A DNA stretch of 64,000 nucleotides from Acarospora socialis (GCA_025617375.2 JAMYGW020000001.1:1488001-1552000), one strand, 5' to 3'; counted from the stretch's first letter, positions 1 through 11,731 are shown. Made by a program: numbers and translations. Notes: generated by a model not told the origin, from the letters alone.

Positions 1-2541
1 TAGCTCTAGGTCAAACGGGTATATCTAGGTAGGTAGGAAGCTTGTGGATGTGGAGGACCCGTACTACGGTAATCACACATAATAATTATTATGATCTGTT
101 GGTCAAAGCACAATCTTGCCAGTCTTGATGATACATCTTAATCATTCTATTACGCTGAGATCATCAGCTACATACTCCGTACAGAAACTCATCGAATTGA
201 CAGCCTCCAGGAAAGACAACAGTTAGGCGTATCTGTCGCATGAGACCACTTTGGCTTGCCGACGTCAAGTTTCAGCAGAGGCAGACTTCAAATTTCCTTG
301 CCATACGAAATGATATACCTCGTGAACGATTGATTGAACATGTTACTTTGATTATACAAGGTTTGGGCATGTTGGTCCCACCAGGAGTACGATCAGCGAT
401 GGCACACAAAGGTGGAGCAGCAAGCACCCATCCGCTGCCACTTCGACTAAGGTTCGGAGCATGACCGACTGTTTATCGAGATAGTTGTAGGTAATATATC
501 CTAACGAACTGCCGCTTTGCAGGCATTGTTTCGTGTGGACCGGGGAAGGGCTGTGGTGGAAGGCTACACAGTCCAAACACAAAGATGCCGCCGCCTGACT
601 AAGGTGCCTTTCCTACCGAGATGTTCACGAACCCTGGAGTTGTCACTTATACTTACAACGATTCCCCAAAAATTCAATGGACAGGATGTGATATTGCCAG
701 AGTGTGTGCAACATGACGGCTCCCGAAGCGTTGCTGTATCAGCGACTCCGCATGAGATTGTGCATCCAGGTGGGGAACGAACGGCTTGGGTTGGAGGAGA
801 GGAAGAAATGATCATGTACCTCTCCGATATGGGGTAGGTGTGGAAGGTGGGAGAGAAAGAGAGTGGGGCTGCTGATAGGAGATATATCCGTAATGTTATC
901 TCCACACTCAGGGACTTGTTCAAGTTAGTGATAAACTATTCCATATATGCCATAAGGTAGGTCCTTAAAGATTTGACATGATACATGGTAAGTGAAGTGA
1001 CCAAGCTGAGGTCGAGGCTCCATGTCAGATGTCGTGGCACACACAAAGAAGGACTACGCATTAAAACACTTCCACAACGCCAAATTTACAGACATAAGCT
1101 GCTGTTGATTTTCGAATGTGATTTTCAATATGACACTTTATATGATCCAGTATCGGTGCCAAAAGATTGTGTATTAGCTCCTATGATATTGGGGCACAAT
1201 TATGATTTTTGCAGTGCTGTGTTCGGTTGTGTGTGCCACGATGGAGCCTCGGGTGTGTAAGTAAGGTACCTCCATGTAGCAAACTTCTTCCAAGCCCCAT
1301 CCTCGTCGTATGCGAGACAGCTCCGTTGATGATTAAGGTAATACTGTGTTGCATCGTCGCATCCCTGAATCCAAGTTGGATCAACATTAATGCGCACTGG
1401 GCCCTGGGTGAAAAGTTTTTAGCGGCGGGTCTTTGAGTGTGGCTTGGCACACCCTTCAACGAGGTCCCTGAGCCTTTCGCTACCTTACGAACTACGAACT
1501 AAAGTGGTCCGCTACGAGTTCGGAGTACGAGTACGGGTACGAGTACGGGTACGAGAGTATCTTACTGGCCTCACCGACCACCAACACTAAATAAAACCTT
1601 TAGAACTCTCGCAGCGAGTCCTCTTCGTCGTGGACACTCATCCTCTCGAACCTTAAGGAGGTCAGCCTTGGGGAGGTCTGGGAGGAGCGGTCTCCCAATA
1701 TCACCTGCTGGATCCACAAGACTACCTAGGTACACCTTGTACCCAGCCTGAGACAATATTCGTACATACTGCTCCCTTACGCTATCAACAAAGTCAAGTT
1801 TGTTTGACACTTACGATCGCTACCGACACTACCTAGGTAGGTATCATAGCTGACTCTCATCTTGGTCGCGAACTAATAAATAATCTAACGTACGAGCAGA
1901 GCTGTGCTCTTGGCTACGACTGCATGCAACCCTGCCTCGACCAATCTAACTGCTTTGATCTTTCAATCACCAAAAGGGACAGATATCTGGCTCCACAGAT
2001 CCTCTAACAATCTTCTCCAATTCGCAAAGGCTTCTACTTAACACACGACACTTTTGCCTCCTTCGTTCAAACAGCTCACCGACTGCGGATTGGCACTTGC
2101 AAGATCTTGTTTGACCTACGGCGTACGATTGCTGGCTACTACAGTAGATCGGCCGCCCAATTGCTGCGCATCTTTTCCGGACTCGATCTTTTTATTACTC
2201 TACTTGCTCACGACACTGGGAAACTACACACTACTCTTCTCTCTATCTTCACGGTTTAGCAGGTGTTCCATATCCTACCGCGCCGTGTCCGTCAACAACG
2301 GCACCTTCTTCGTCCGCCTGCGAAAATATCAATTTCAGCATCTACGCTGGCTCCATTATCTTTCTCCCCATCTACCACAACTTCACAACGGCGACGACGG
2401 TCTTCAGCTACACATACCCCACCTGCATTGAACCTACAAGAGGCGTCGCCGGTGAAGGATAATTTCGCGGCCACGTCGGGTCTCCCGGCGCTGGGCTTCG
2501 CGCAACCACTACCTCCCATACCTGGGACTCCGCACGACGGA
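1..2541. other. Gene-poor left end and promoter of the GT34 gene
   Basis: No gene could be supported here. Short open frames occur on both strands but match no family I recognise and have no convincing splice partners. The stretch holds several copies of a dispersed CCTAGGTAGGTA-like motif (near 25-36, 1721-1736 and 1829-1844) and a short tandem repeat at about 1522-1556. The last several hundred bases are pyrimidine-rich, with many CTC/TTC runs, as expected for the promoter and 5' leader of the gene that starts at 2542. Confidence 0.6.
1522..1556. repeat. Short tandem repeat of GAGTAC/GGGTAC hexamers
   Basis: About six hexamers alternate between GAGTAC and GGGTAC, giving an apparent 12-base period. 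The array lies in non-coding sequence. It looks like an ordinary microsatellite that may be length-variable. The same GAGTAC core recurs singly near 44,998 and 63,676. Confidence 0.7.
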
Positions 2542-4071
2542 ATGAGCTTGTCTCGCTCGCCATCGCCGCGAAGGGGTGGAGGATGGTCCAGCCCCGGATT
2601 GAATACACCGGCTGCCAATGGACGATCAAGTCCGCGGAAGGGTTATGGTGACTTGCACATGAACGGTGGGGTCAATTCTGTCACCTGGGCTTCGGCAAAG
2701 GCAAAGAGTGATGAGGTGAATGGGTATCCGGCGTTCTCGTTACGGCACAACGGCTTTTTCGCAAGGCATGCGCGTAGGATATCGGGCAGCTTGCCGCGTT
2801 TTAACCTTGGGCCCCGGAAGGATTATGCAAATAAAGAGAAACTTGGCAGAGGACGATGGCACCCGAGGCACGGGACAAGAGCTGGAAGGTTGCGGACGTT
2901 TGCCGCAAGTTTTCTGCGGCGCACACGGCTTCGATTCTTACTCGTCCTTGCATTCATTTTTGCGGTCTTTCTTTTCTATGTCACTCGTAAGTTCCTCAAC
3001 AATCTGCATGCTCTCCAGGTAGCTAATATGATTCAACAGCCATGCATCGAGTCTATCGAAGGGCGTCGTTCCTCGGTGGAGGAAGCAAATTCGTGGTAAT
3101 CCTAGCTGCAAACCAGGGAGGCGGGGTGATGGAATGGAAGGGTCCGAGGGAGTGGGCAATTGAAAGGGACAGCGTGAGGAACAAAAAGAAGTACGTACGG
3201 AAGTGGGGATACGACCTCGAAATAGTCGATATGAGCACCAAGAAGCGTTATGCACATGAGTGGAGAGAAAGCTGGGAGAAAGTAGATACGATTCGAAACT
3301 GCCTGCGGAAGTATCCTAAAGCAGAGTGGTGAGTGTGCGTACAATTGTGCACCGTCGTGCCGTTCAACTGATACCGCGATCAGGTTCTGGTGGCTCGATC
3401 TTAATACATTCATCATGGAACCTTCCTATTCCCTTCAGTCACATATCTTCAATGATCTTGCAACCAACACCTACCGCGACATCAATATTTACAACCCTCT
3501 CAACATCACCCATCCCTTTTCCGCACCTTACTTAGACCCACTGTCTCTTTCTCCGTCTGGAGACAATAAATCGGAGTCCATCAATCTGATCGTCCCTCAA
3601 GATTGTGGCGGCTTTAATCTTGGCTCTTTCTTTGTTCGCCGCAGTACCTGGACCGATCGTCTGCTGGACATCTGGTGGGATCCCGTTGCTTATGAACAGA
3701 AGCACATGGAGTGGGAGCACAAGGAGCAAGACGCGCTCGAATATTTATACACCAATCAGCCATGGATCAGGCCACATACCGCCTTTATTCCGCAGCGGAA
3801 GATTAATAGTTTTCCTCAAGGCGCCTGCAGTGACAATGGAGAGGATCCGAGAATCCACTATAAAGAGCGAGATCGGGACTTTGTCGTCAACATGGCTGGG
3901 TGTGAATGGGGAAGAGATTGCTGGGGAGAGATGTACAATTTCCGGGAGTTGAGCAACAAGCTCAACCGTACTCGGTGGGAGAAATTCAAGGATTGGATCA
4001 GCGACACGGTGAAAAGCTTGAAGCAACCAAAGGCGCAACCAAAAGCGAAGGAGGGTGAAGAGGGTAAGTAG
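2542..4071 (+). CDS. MNN10: Alpha-1,6-mannosyltransferase-type glycosyltransferase family 34 protein (Mnn10-like)
   Basis: Three exons are predicted: 2542-2986, 3040-3328 and 3384-4071, giving 473 aa. The start was chosen at MSLSRSPSPRR because it opens the conserved-looking tail; the frame is open further upstream. The protein is a type II membrane protein with a basic Ser/Arg-rich cytosolic tail and one membrane segment near residues 130-148 (LLVLAFIFAVFLFYV), followed by a lumenal GT34 domain. Family signatures include VVILAANQGGGV, the KKYVRKWGYDLEIVD block, the FWWLDLNTFIMEP block (a DxN-type sugar-nucleotide site) and QDCGGFNLGSFF. Known Mnn10/Mnn11 proteins work in the Golgi M-Pol II complex that extends the alpha-1,6-mannan backbone of N-glycans; that role is inferred here by homology. 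A GTAAGT at 4064, just before the stop, could be a donor for a further short exon. Confidence 0.85.
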
Positions 4072-6103
4072 TTATAAAGTGTTTGACTGACAGCACGCGG
4101 TTTCAAACGAGGTTCGATTCGTATTGGTCAGCGGGCGTCCTGCGAGACTGCATCATGGGACCAGACAAAGCAGGCGATCTTGATGGAATCCCTCTGGAAT
4201 AGATTCCAGACTGGCTCGTTCAGTCACCTATGATCTGGAACTGTATTAGAATTAGGGGTGAGCGTTCTTTTGTTCGTTGTGCATCCGATATCTCTGTATG
4301 ATACCTCAACGTGCATGTTTCTTGTCAGTATGACGATTACCATGGTATTTGGCGGTAGCGTTATTTCTCCCAAAATCCCGTCCTAATCATCTATCCCATG
4401 GAAAATTGTGACAACCTCAAAGCTAGCAACCAATCCATCAATGGGAACCCCTACTAGATAGATCAACGCTATCTATATGCCGCCTCCACCCCACTCAAAG
4501 TCAGGTGGTTTGTCCCAGGCCCCTGGTGCCTAAATTCAGCCGAAAGTCACACCCTAATCCAGTCCCGAACACATGCCCGTATAAGATGTATAGTCTTGCC
4601 TAAACTTGAGCGCTTTCTGAAGCTCACCAGAACTCACTTCCAATCCCATACCATACACTGGGTAAAGCATGATATAGTTGACCTTACACCATTAACGGTT
4701 GTCACTGTTATGTCCTTTGGTCCAAAGGGGGGAAGAAATTTACAAACCATCAGAGCCGTTGCTCTCAGAAGACATCACAGCATTCAGTGTGATTTCATAT
4801 ACAAACTCACTCCACTCATCCCATCCTATTCTCGTGCTCAAATCCCAACATCCCAACCCCCGTTCCTCTTATACCTCTTTCTTTACCCCTCTCCTAAACA
4901 AAGTAAACTGAGGTGGAGATGAAAGATCAGAAACGAGGGGCCCGAATCGCCTTTCCAACCCTCAGCCTTATCTTCTCCAAGCCCTTGCCCTTACAGCCTC
5001 TCCATCCTCAGACCCAACTCTCCATCACGCCTCAACATCAACCCATCCCGGAACAGAGCACATTCCGCAGGCATCACTGTACAGGTAGGAAATTAGGTGT
5101 GAGTTGGGCTTCGAGTTTAGGCGGGAGGTTAGGTCTGAGTTTAGGTGCGGGCTTAGGTGTGACTTTAGGCACAGGAGGCCTGGAACGACCGCCTGACTTG
5201 GCTGGCGTCGAGGTAGGATGATCTGGTGTCGTTCTAAGGGCTCCGCCCCGCCAAATGCAACTAAACTACCTAAAGTAGGTACTAATCCTCAGCGACTCGA
5301 CATCTATGGCAAGAAGCTTCGTACTCCCCACAAACCAGCAGATGACTCTCTCTTGACTCTCTTATGCCTACCAGGTAAGTCTTAGCATTAATTCGGTTAC
5401 GGCCGCAAGACACAAGACCTGAGTTATTTAAACAGTCCTAGACATGCGTGCATCATGCAGCGCTCCTGCTCCGGTAATTGTATACAGGGAGCTCCAGTAG
5501 ACACATAGAGCCGCATCACACGGTCAACCACGGATCAAGCTCAGATCATTAAAAGCTGTTTGTTTGGATGTCCTTGACTCGGCTTTCGGTTAACTCGGGC
5601 CCTAGTGCGGGTCAGACTCGTACCCTGTCGGATTTCAAGGCAGGCGCTCGCATCATTCGCTGCTACGTGTTGAGGCTCGTTCGCGATCCTCTCCGGCTGG
5701 CTGAATTGCAGGCAGACGATTCGTGCGCATAATTACCTACGGATGTATTACCGGGCACCGCTTTTCTAGAAACATTCTAGAAATGCGCCAAAGCCCTCCG
5801 CCTTAGTCTCTACTAAGCTTCGTATTTGCTCAACAAGGTAGGTTTGATCAGGCCATGTAGTGCGGGATGGCTCCGAAGCTGTTGGCAACGGCCGCTGCTG
5901 GTTTGGATTTCCAATCTCTATTCACACGGTAGCAGAGCACGTGGCGCCGTTATAACTGTCTCAGAGAGCTTAATTACCTAATAATCTGAGTTCAATTCAT
6001 CAATGTTTGACTGATTGTTGTGCCCTTCAATCTATCATTTGTCGTCGTTGATTGTGACTTTCCCCGCAGCTTGCCTAGCACCATCAATCTTTCAGTCCTC
6101 ATC
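4072..6103. other. Intergenic region with a 12-bp minisatellite
   Basis: About 2 kb separates the GT34 and P450 genes. I see no supportable gene; the open frames here are short and of no recognised family. The stretch contains the degenerate 12-base minisatellite at 5093-5176 and an imperfect palindrome at 5265-5283 (ACTACCTAAAGTAGGTACT). The last 200 bases should hold the P450 promoter and 5' leader. Confidence 0.6.
5093..5176. repeat. Degenerate 12-bp minisatellite, consensus TTAGGTGTGAGT, seven copies
   Basis: Seven consecutive 12-base units can be laid end to end with no gaps; six begin with TTAGG. They diverge from one another at several positions, which suggests an old array. In one frame the array reads as Gly/Leu-rich repeats, but I see no gene around it. 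The last unit and the following CCTGGAAC have a counterpart at 63,431-63,465. Confidence 0.8.
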
Positions 6104-7776
6104 ATGGCAACTTCTCCAATATTACAGGCAGTCTCTCTGCTCCCGGTTGTCTATCTTGTTCAGCGATGGGTTCGAGGTTATCTGGTAGAGCGTCGTTTTC
6201 AGCAATTTGCTCGTGACAATGGCTGTCAGCCTCCGCATCTGTCCGTCAACAAGCTCCCCTGGGGCATTGATCGTATCATCAAGGTCCTTCGATTCAAAGG
6301 AGACATGCTCGACAATCTCATCTTTGCTCGTTTCAAGCAGGAAGGTGCGTGGACATACACACATACGACCCTATTTGGACAACATGTCCTGCATACCGTC
6401 GAACCGCGGAATGTCCAAGCTGTCCTTGCGACCCGCTTCAAGGATTTCGACATTGGCGAAATACGGCATCGTCAGTTTGGCCCTCTGCTTGGCTATGGAA
6501 TCTTGACAAGTAATGGACCGGCTTGGGAGCACTACAGAGCGCTCCTGAAGCCGCAATTTAGCCGGGAGCAGATCAGTGATCTAGACGTTACCGAAAAGCA
6601 CGTGCAGCACTTGTTCCAAGCATTGCCCGTCAAGGTCGATGGTTGGACAGAGGGAGGGGATATTTTGGAGCTCTTCTACCGCTTCACGCTCGACGTAATT
6701 ACAGAGTTCCTCATCGGCAAATCGGTGAACTTGCAGGTCGCCGTTTTGAACAGGGCGGCTTCGAATGGTGACCCAGCCGTCGTAGATGCTACGCAGGCCT
6801 CCGCCGAGGCTTATTTCCGACACGAGTTCGCGGTCGCTCAGGAAACCTTGACGTGGCGCATTCGCTTGCAAAGTCTTTACTGGCTTGCGGATTCAAGAGC
6901 TTTCCGTAGAGCTTGCACCAAGTGTCGCCGCTTCATCGATCAATACGTTGCGATTGCTTTGAACCCCAGTCGACTTGCTGCGGAGAAGAACGCAAGAGCG
7001 GCACACGGGGCAAAGGAAAAGTATGTCTTACTTGACCGACTCGCCGAGAGTACGCGAGACCCGATTGAACTTCGCGACCAGCTCCTGCAGATTCTCACCG
7101 CCGGACGGGACACCACTGCCACATCGCTAGGATTTATATTTGCGACATTAGCAAGACATCCGGAGGCGTGGATGAAGCTCAGGGCGGTGGTCCTTGAGAT
7201 CTTCGGTGCTGAGGGCCAAGGGGAAGAGATCACATTCGCCAAGCTGAAGAGCGCTCGCTATGTTCAATACGTCATCAACGAAACTCTTCGCCTTTACCCC
7301 GTCGCTCCTTTGAACAATCGCATCGCAGTACGAGATAGTGTGCTTCCTGTCGGTGGTGGGCCCGATGGCAAAGCACCTATAGCTGTCCGCAAAGGCACTC
7401 TTGTGAACTTCAGTGATTACATCATGCACCGGCGAGAGGATATATGGGGTGAAGATGTGCTCGAGTGGAAGCCTGAAAGGTGGGTTGATCGCAAGTACGG
7501 ATGGGAGTACCTGCCATTCAACGGTGGACCAAGGATCTGTATTGGACGTAAGTCACCACATCCTGAAGCAAGGTCCCAAGTCGAGAAGCTGATGACGAAC
7601 GATGGCCAGAGCAATTCGCCCTAACGGAGATGAGCTTCGTGATCGTGAGAATGGCACAGCGGTTCGAAAAGATCGAGCCATTGGACCCTAACGAAGTCAT
7701 CAAGAAGGGCTTACTCCTGTCAATGGTACCTCTCAACGGCGTCAAGGTCCGATTGTTTCGTGATACAAAGGCTTGA
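6104..7776 (+). CDS. Cytochrome P450 monooxygenase, CYP52-like (alkane/fatty-acid hydroxylase type)
   Basis: Two exons are predicted, 6104-7547 and 7610-7776, joined in phase to give 536 aa. The start at 6104 gives a short hydrophobic N-terminal anchor (residues 5-22), placing the enzyme on the ER membrane facing the cytosol. P450 landmarks are present: the I-helix AGRDTT oxygen-activation motif, the K-helix ETLR, WKPERW, and the heme loop FNGGPRICIGQQFA with the heme thiolate Cys479. The intron splits the codon just after the heme loop, and splicing restores GQQFAL, typical of the CYP52 group. Those enzymes hydroxylate n-alkane or fatty-acid chain ends using NADPH-P450 reductase; the actual substrate here is unknown. 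No other biosynthetic enzyme adjoins it, so a role in catabolism or general lipid oxidation is likelier than in a metabolite cluster. Confidence 0.92.
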
Positions 7777-8593
7777 CATGGAACTCGGTCAGGACACATC
7801 AATTTCTTTGGGGAAAGAAGCTGCTGGGAAACAGCAGCATCTTCGATTACATCGGGTAGCCCACGGACCGGGATTTCATCGAGCTTTCGCGACCGCATTG
7901 CTTCGATCGGCAGTTACACGCTGCATACCGTGCTTTCGAACTTCGCCCCCATTTACTTGGCTAATCGCTACGTTCGATCGATAGCAAAGTAGCCCGTGTG
8001 CATTGTATGGCTGTGACGATTGGAGGCTATCAGTATCCTTCAGGGCATTGCTAAGTTGCCCTATTAGAACCTAATAGCAAGCTATGATTTCAGCCTATAG
8101 TGGGGGACTCCATGATTGGAATCTGCAATGTTTTCAATTTAGTAGATCTTCCCGACCCATCAATCTACATACCACTGAGCTACTAGCAAAATACTTCAAT
8201 GATCAAATCAGAGTATCAGAGGGCCCAAAATTATATGCTGAATCTTGAGTGAAAATAGCAGAATCCACATCCTGCACAAATTTGGATACCTTATCCAATT
8301 TTCAGAGCATCCATATAATTTCACATGTAAAAATGTTCGATGTGAATTTACAAAAAGATGGTAAAGAGTCCACAACTGCGGGCAAACGGACCGCAAAGAT
8401 CATCATTACGCACTCGTTTCCTACCTTGCATCGCTTTGCAGGCCCAACCTAAGAAAAAGGGTGTCCGGGTCGCACTGCCAACAATGCGCCACCCCTGATG
8501 AATCATGGAGAGGCAGAACCATCCTATGCCAGGGACCATCATCGCAATCTCCATCTTTAGGCCAGATTATCTGCCAGTAATGCACACTACCTT
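7777..8593. other. Intergenic region with an AT-rich island
   Basis: This spacer follows the P450 stop. From about 8050 to 8360 the sequence is clearly richer in A+T than its surroundings and carries, on the minus strand, a perfect RNA polymerase III A-box-like motif at 8171-8182. No protein gene could be supported. The final part should serve as the promoter of the following membrane-protein gene. Confidence 0.5.
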
Positions 8594-10209
8594 TTGCACA
8601 TCCGCGATCGCGCTCATGGCACGATGAAGGTCATCTTTCCGCGGGACGACTGCAAGTCGCCCAAGCAATACTACACTTGCGCATCCAACGGCTTCAAGGG
8701 CTGCTGCTCGGTCGATCCTTGTCCATTATCAGGCTGTCCGGATCCGGGCTCGAATTCGAAGGGAGGGGATTCCACGCCATCGCAGGATAAACCGTCAAAT
8801 TCAAAGGACAAGTCGTCGACGAGCAAAGATGATGATTCTGGAGACGATAATAGCATTACTATACCCACTCCTCCCAACCCAACGATTATAGTGCCAGCTC
8901 TAAGTACGATTCAAGTCTCAATTTTCTTACCAACACCAAGTCCCACGCAAGTAGCGACGTCTGCGGCACCCTCAACGAATTTACAGCCGTCGTCAAGTCA
9001 AACCCAGGCCACGTCTCCACAACCAGCAGGTCAATTACCGATTTCAGCTCCGTCGAGTCAAGCTCCCTCTACGATTGTTGTCGTCTCCACTACCGTTCAA
9101 ACACCAACAAGCAATGGCATTGCTCTTGCACCGACTACCCTCCTTATCACGACCACCGCATACTCATCACCTGCTGTAGCCGTCCAGACATCGTCATCAG
9201 CACCAAGCGCTGTAGCTGGAAGCGCGCCGAGCTCCAATACTCCGGTCATTGGGGGAGTTGTAGGAGGTGTCGGAGGTGTATTGGTTGCTGCGGCGCTGCT
9301 CTGGTTCTGTTTTCGGCGGAGAAGTAAGAAGAGGAAAGAAATGAGGGAGGAAAAGGCAGCGCATGGCCATGAGGACGATCCAAGAGAACAGGGCATCGAC
9401 GCACATAGGGCAGGCGATGTTATTGCGGGGTATAGGGGTATGTCAGGCTTATTATGCTGTTCTGCCAGGATTCCGCGTAACTGCCAAAGGCAGCCACAAT
9501 CGAAGCGCTCTTGGCTACATGGATGCTTACCTGGACAGGTACAGGTCCCAATCGCGGCGGAGATCGCCACTTGAAGGCTAATGCTCGGGAATCAATGGCT
9601 GGATCTGAGTCGACGGTAACGGCAACCGAATACGGTCTTACCGGCGAGAAAAAACTCCCGACACCACCGGTCACACCCAATCGTCAGGCATACACAGATG
9701 AAGCGGTCCCTTACCTGGACAGCACGCCCCTCCGACCTAATCTCGAGATGACCGGTTCCTCTCCAGACCCTATCGGGTTCACCCCAGAATTGTCAGGTGT
9801 CGCTGCTGTCCAACAACCAGCAGAGCTGTCTCCCGAACCTGAGCGATTAATGATCAACAATCGATCGTCCGCATACAGCGAGGTCGGTAATGCAGGTCCC
9901 CGCACGTCCAACGGTGGCATTATGCGCTCGAACCTGAACCTGTCCAACAGGAGACCGAACAGGCGAGCTCCCAACGGAGCTGCACGGCACGTCCTGAGTT
10001 GGATGGAATACAGTCCAAACGGCACTCCGAGAACCGATGCCACGGATTCGAGCCCTACGAGCGGGGTATGGAGCAGCGCCGAAAGCTCCAATTTCGTCAG
10101 GAATAGTGGAGTGAGCCAAGACTCGTCGACTCCTGGGTGGCAGCGGGAGAGGCGGATAAAGGATGGCGGAGGCGGCTTGGAAGCGATCACAGACGAGCCT
10201 CAAATTTAA
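8594..10209 (+). CDS. Single-pass membrane protein with Cys-rich N-terminus and Ser/Thr-rich ectodomain
   Basis: Two exons are predicted, 8594-9437 and 9494-10209 (519 aa). The N-terminus carries a compact cysteine cluster (YYTCASNGFKGCCSVDPCPLSGCPD). A Ser/Thr/Pro-rich stretch follows (about residues 50-215, likely O-glycosylated), then a Gly-rich transmembrane helix at about residues 219-239, a basic stop-transfer (RRRSKKRK) and a long cytosolic tail with Pro-directed Ser/Thr sites. There is no cleavable signal peptide, so the helix probably acts as a reverse signal anchor. The organisation recalls fungal mucin-like surface sensors of the Wsc/Mid type, but no WSC domain is present; I infer a cell-surface sensor or adhesin. 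An in-frame ATG at 8624 is an alternative start. The acceptor is uncertain: AAG at 9489 and CAG at 9493 lie four bases apart and give different tails. Confidence 0.7.
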
Positions 10210-11731
10210 CGTTATGTAGCTTACATGTACGACTAAGTCTTACTCAACCGTTTGCTCCATTCGACTTTCCTCACCAATCCTCGGCCGGGTTCGGGATCAA
10301 CCTTATAGTCCCCACAAAGAGTGAGCGCATCACATGAAAGATCAAATTCTCAGAGCACCGACCCGTGGCCCCTTATCATTTGTATTCAGGTTGCTTTTTC
10401 CTTCTTATCACCGTATACTGTGCAAGTGTAGAGTATATGCAGGGTTTACTGAGCGCTCCGGGCTGGATCACGGATTGGGCTTGATGACCGACATGAAAAT
10501 ACGAGTCCCTTAACATGTGTACTTACCTAGGTAGTGTAGTGTCATGAGGCTTCAGATTAAGTTGTGCATGGGCTTGCGGATCGAAGTCCACTCCACCCTA
10601 CTTGAGAACGGTGGATCTTCGCTTCGAGCAACCCTAATCCTGTTGAGTTCCGCTTGGCCGCGCCGTCGCATATGTGTAAGCTCCATGCGGCAGGTCTTAC
10701 AAAGCTGCCCCTCGGTGGAGAAGAGAAAACAGACAAACAAGCCAAGTATTGATGCACGTTGCGAGTGCGCAACTGAGTCAGGACCCCACCCTGTGCACTT
10801 GGCGTATGTAGGATCCCTGCTGCATATTCCATCATTGTTGGAGAATCCAAGATGATTGTTGCCACCAACAACTACAACTGCTGTGTACGTGCGTATTTGG
10901 TCGTTCTGCCTTGTTCCTTCGTGCCCAGGCTGCCGCGATGCACATGATCCTTCGGGCCTTGGTCGAACAGAATGGCCCCCGGTGGCATACAACATACGTG
11001 GAGGAATCCTCATGAGCTGCGTGGGTCGCATGCCATCTTTCCCCGCCCGAGAAGGACTGCAATCTCAGCGCGTGGAAGATCGATCAATCAGCCGCCGCAA
11101 TCATCAAAGTACCCATCACGGGCCGGAAATATATCAATATCACGAGTCGCGGCCAATCATGACGGCCTCCTGGATTAAGGTTACAGGGTCCGCTAGTCTA
11201 TCCACTGGTCAACCACCTTCATCGACGAACGATAAGCCCTTGATCGTCAAGCCTGCAGTCTGCCGTTCATGGACATGCCTGGATGGAAGCTACTAACCCT
11301 GAAGTAGCAGGTTTGATGAGCTTTCCAGGACAGCCATGGAGGAGCAGCGGTTACGTTCCAAGGCTCACCTTTCGCAGACACCATCCCCCTTTTCGTTTTC
11401 ATTGTTTGCTAGTCACCGAGGTCCTGGGAGTCAAGTGCACATCTCGACATTATTGGCAGTTGAAGATAAGCTCTGCACGCTGACTGGATCCTACCTTTAA
11501 TGAACGGCTCACCGAGCAAGGACAGGATGACGGGATTAATTGCCTCGTATGTGCATGTACGACGCAGACCACTCAGTCAGGCAGGGCAGCTGATGGATTC
11601 CCCTCCTTCCCCTTGGAGGAGTACGTTCCTTGACTCTGGTGATAAGCTGGCAAGTCGATATAAAACGAGGATGATGGCCGTCCTTTTTCAGGAGGGCGTT
11701 CCAGTTCGAGCCAGAATCCTGCACCGCAAGC
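10210..11731. other. Intergenic region and promoter of the sedolisin gene
   Basis: No gene could be supported. A 159-codon open frame on the minus strand (10,552-11,031) has no recognisable domain and overlaps equally open frames on the other strand. A TTACCTAGGTAGT copy of the dispersed palindrome lies at 10,523-10,535. The right end is the promoter of the secreted protease. Confidence 0.6.
11659..11665 (+). promoter_or_regulatory. TATA box of the sedolisin gene
   Basis: A perfect TATAAAA heptamer lies 67 bases upstream of the start codon at 11,732, a usual place for a TATA box in a strongly regulated fungal gene for a secreted protease. This assignment rests on motif and position only. Confidence 0.5.

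Noticed and set aside
5093-5176. Interstitial telomere repeat
   Set aside because: The units begin with TTAGG, but the period is 12 bases and the array is not TTAGGG. A diverged minisatellite fits better.
10552-11031. A 159-codon minus-strand frame upstream of the sedolisin gene
   Set aside because: No recognisable domain, competing frames on the other strand, and no splice-site support.
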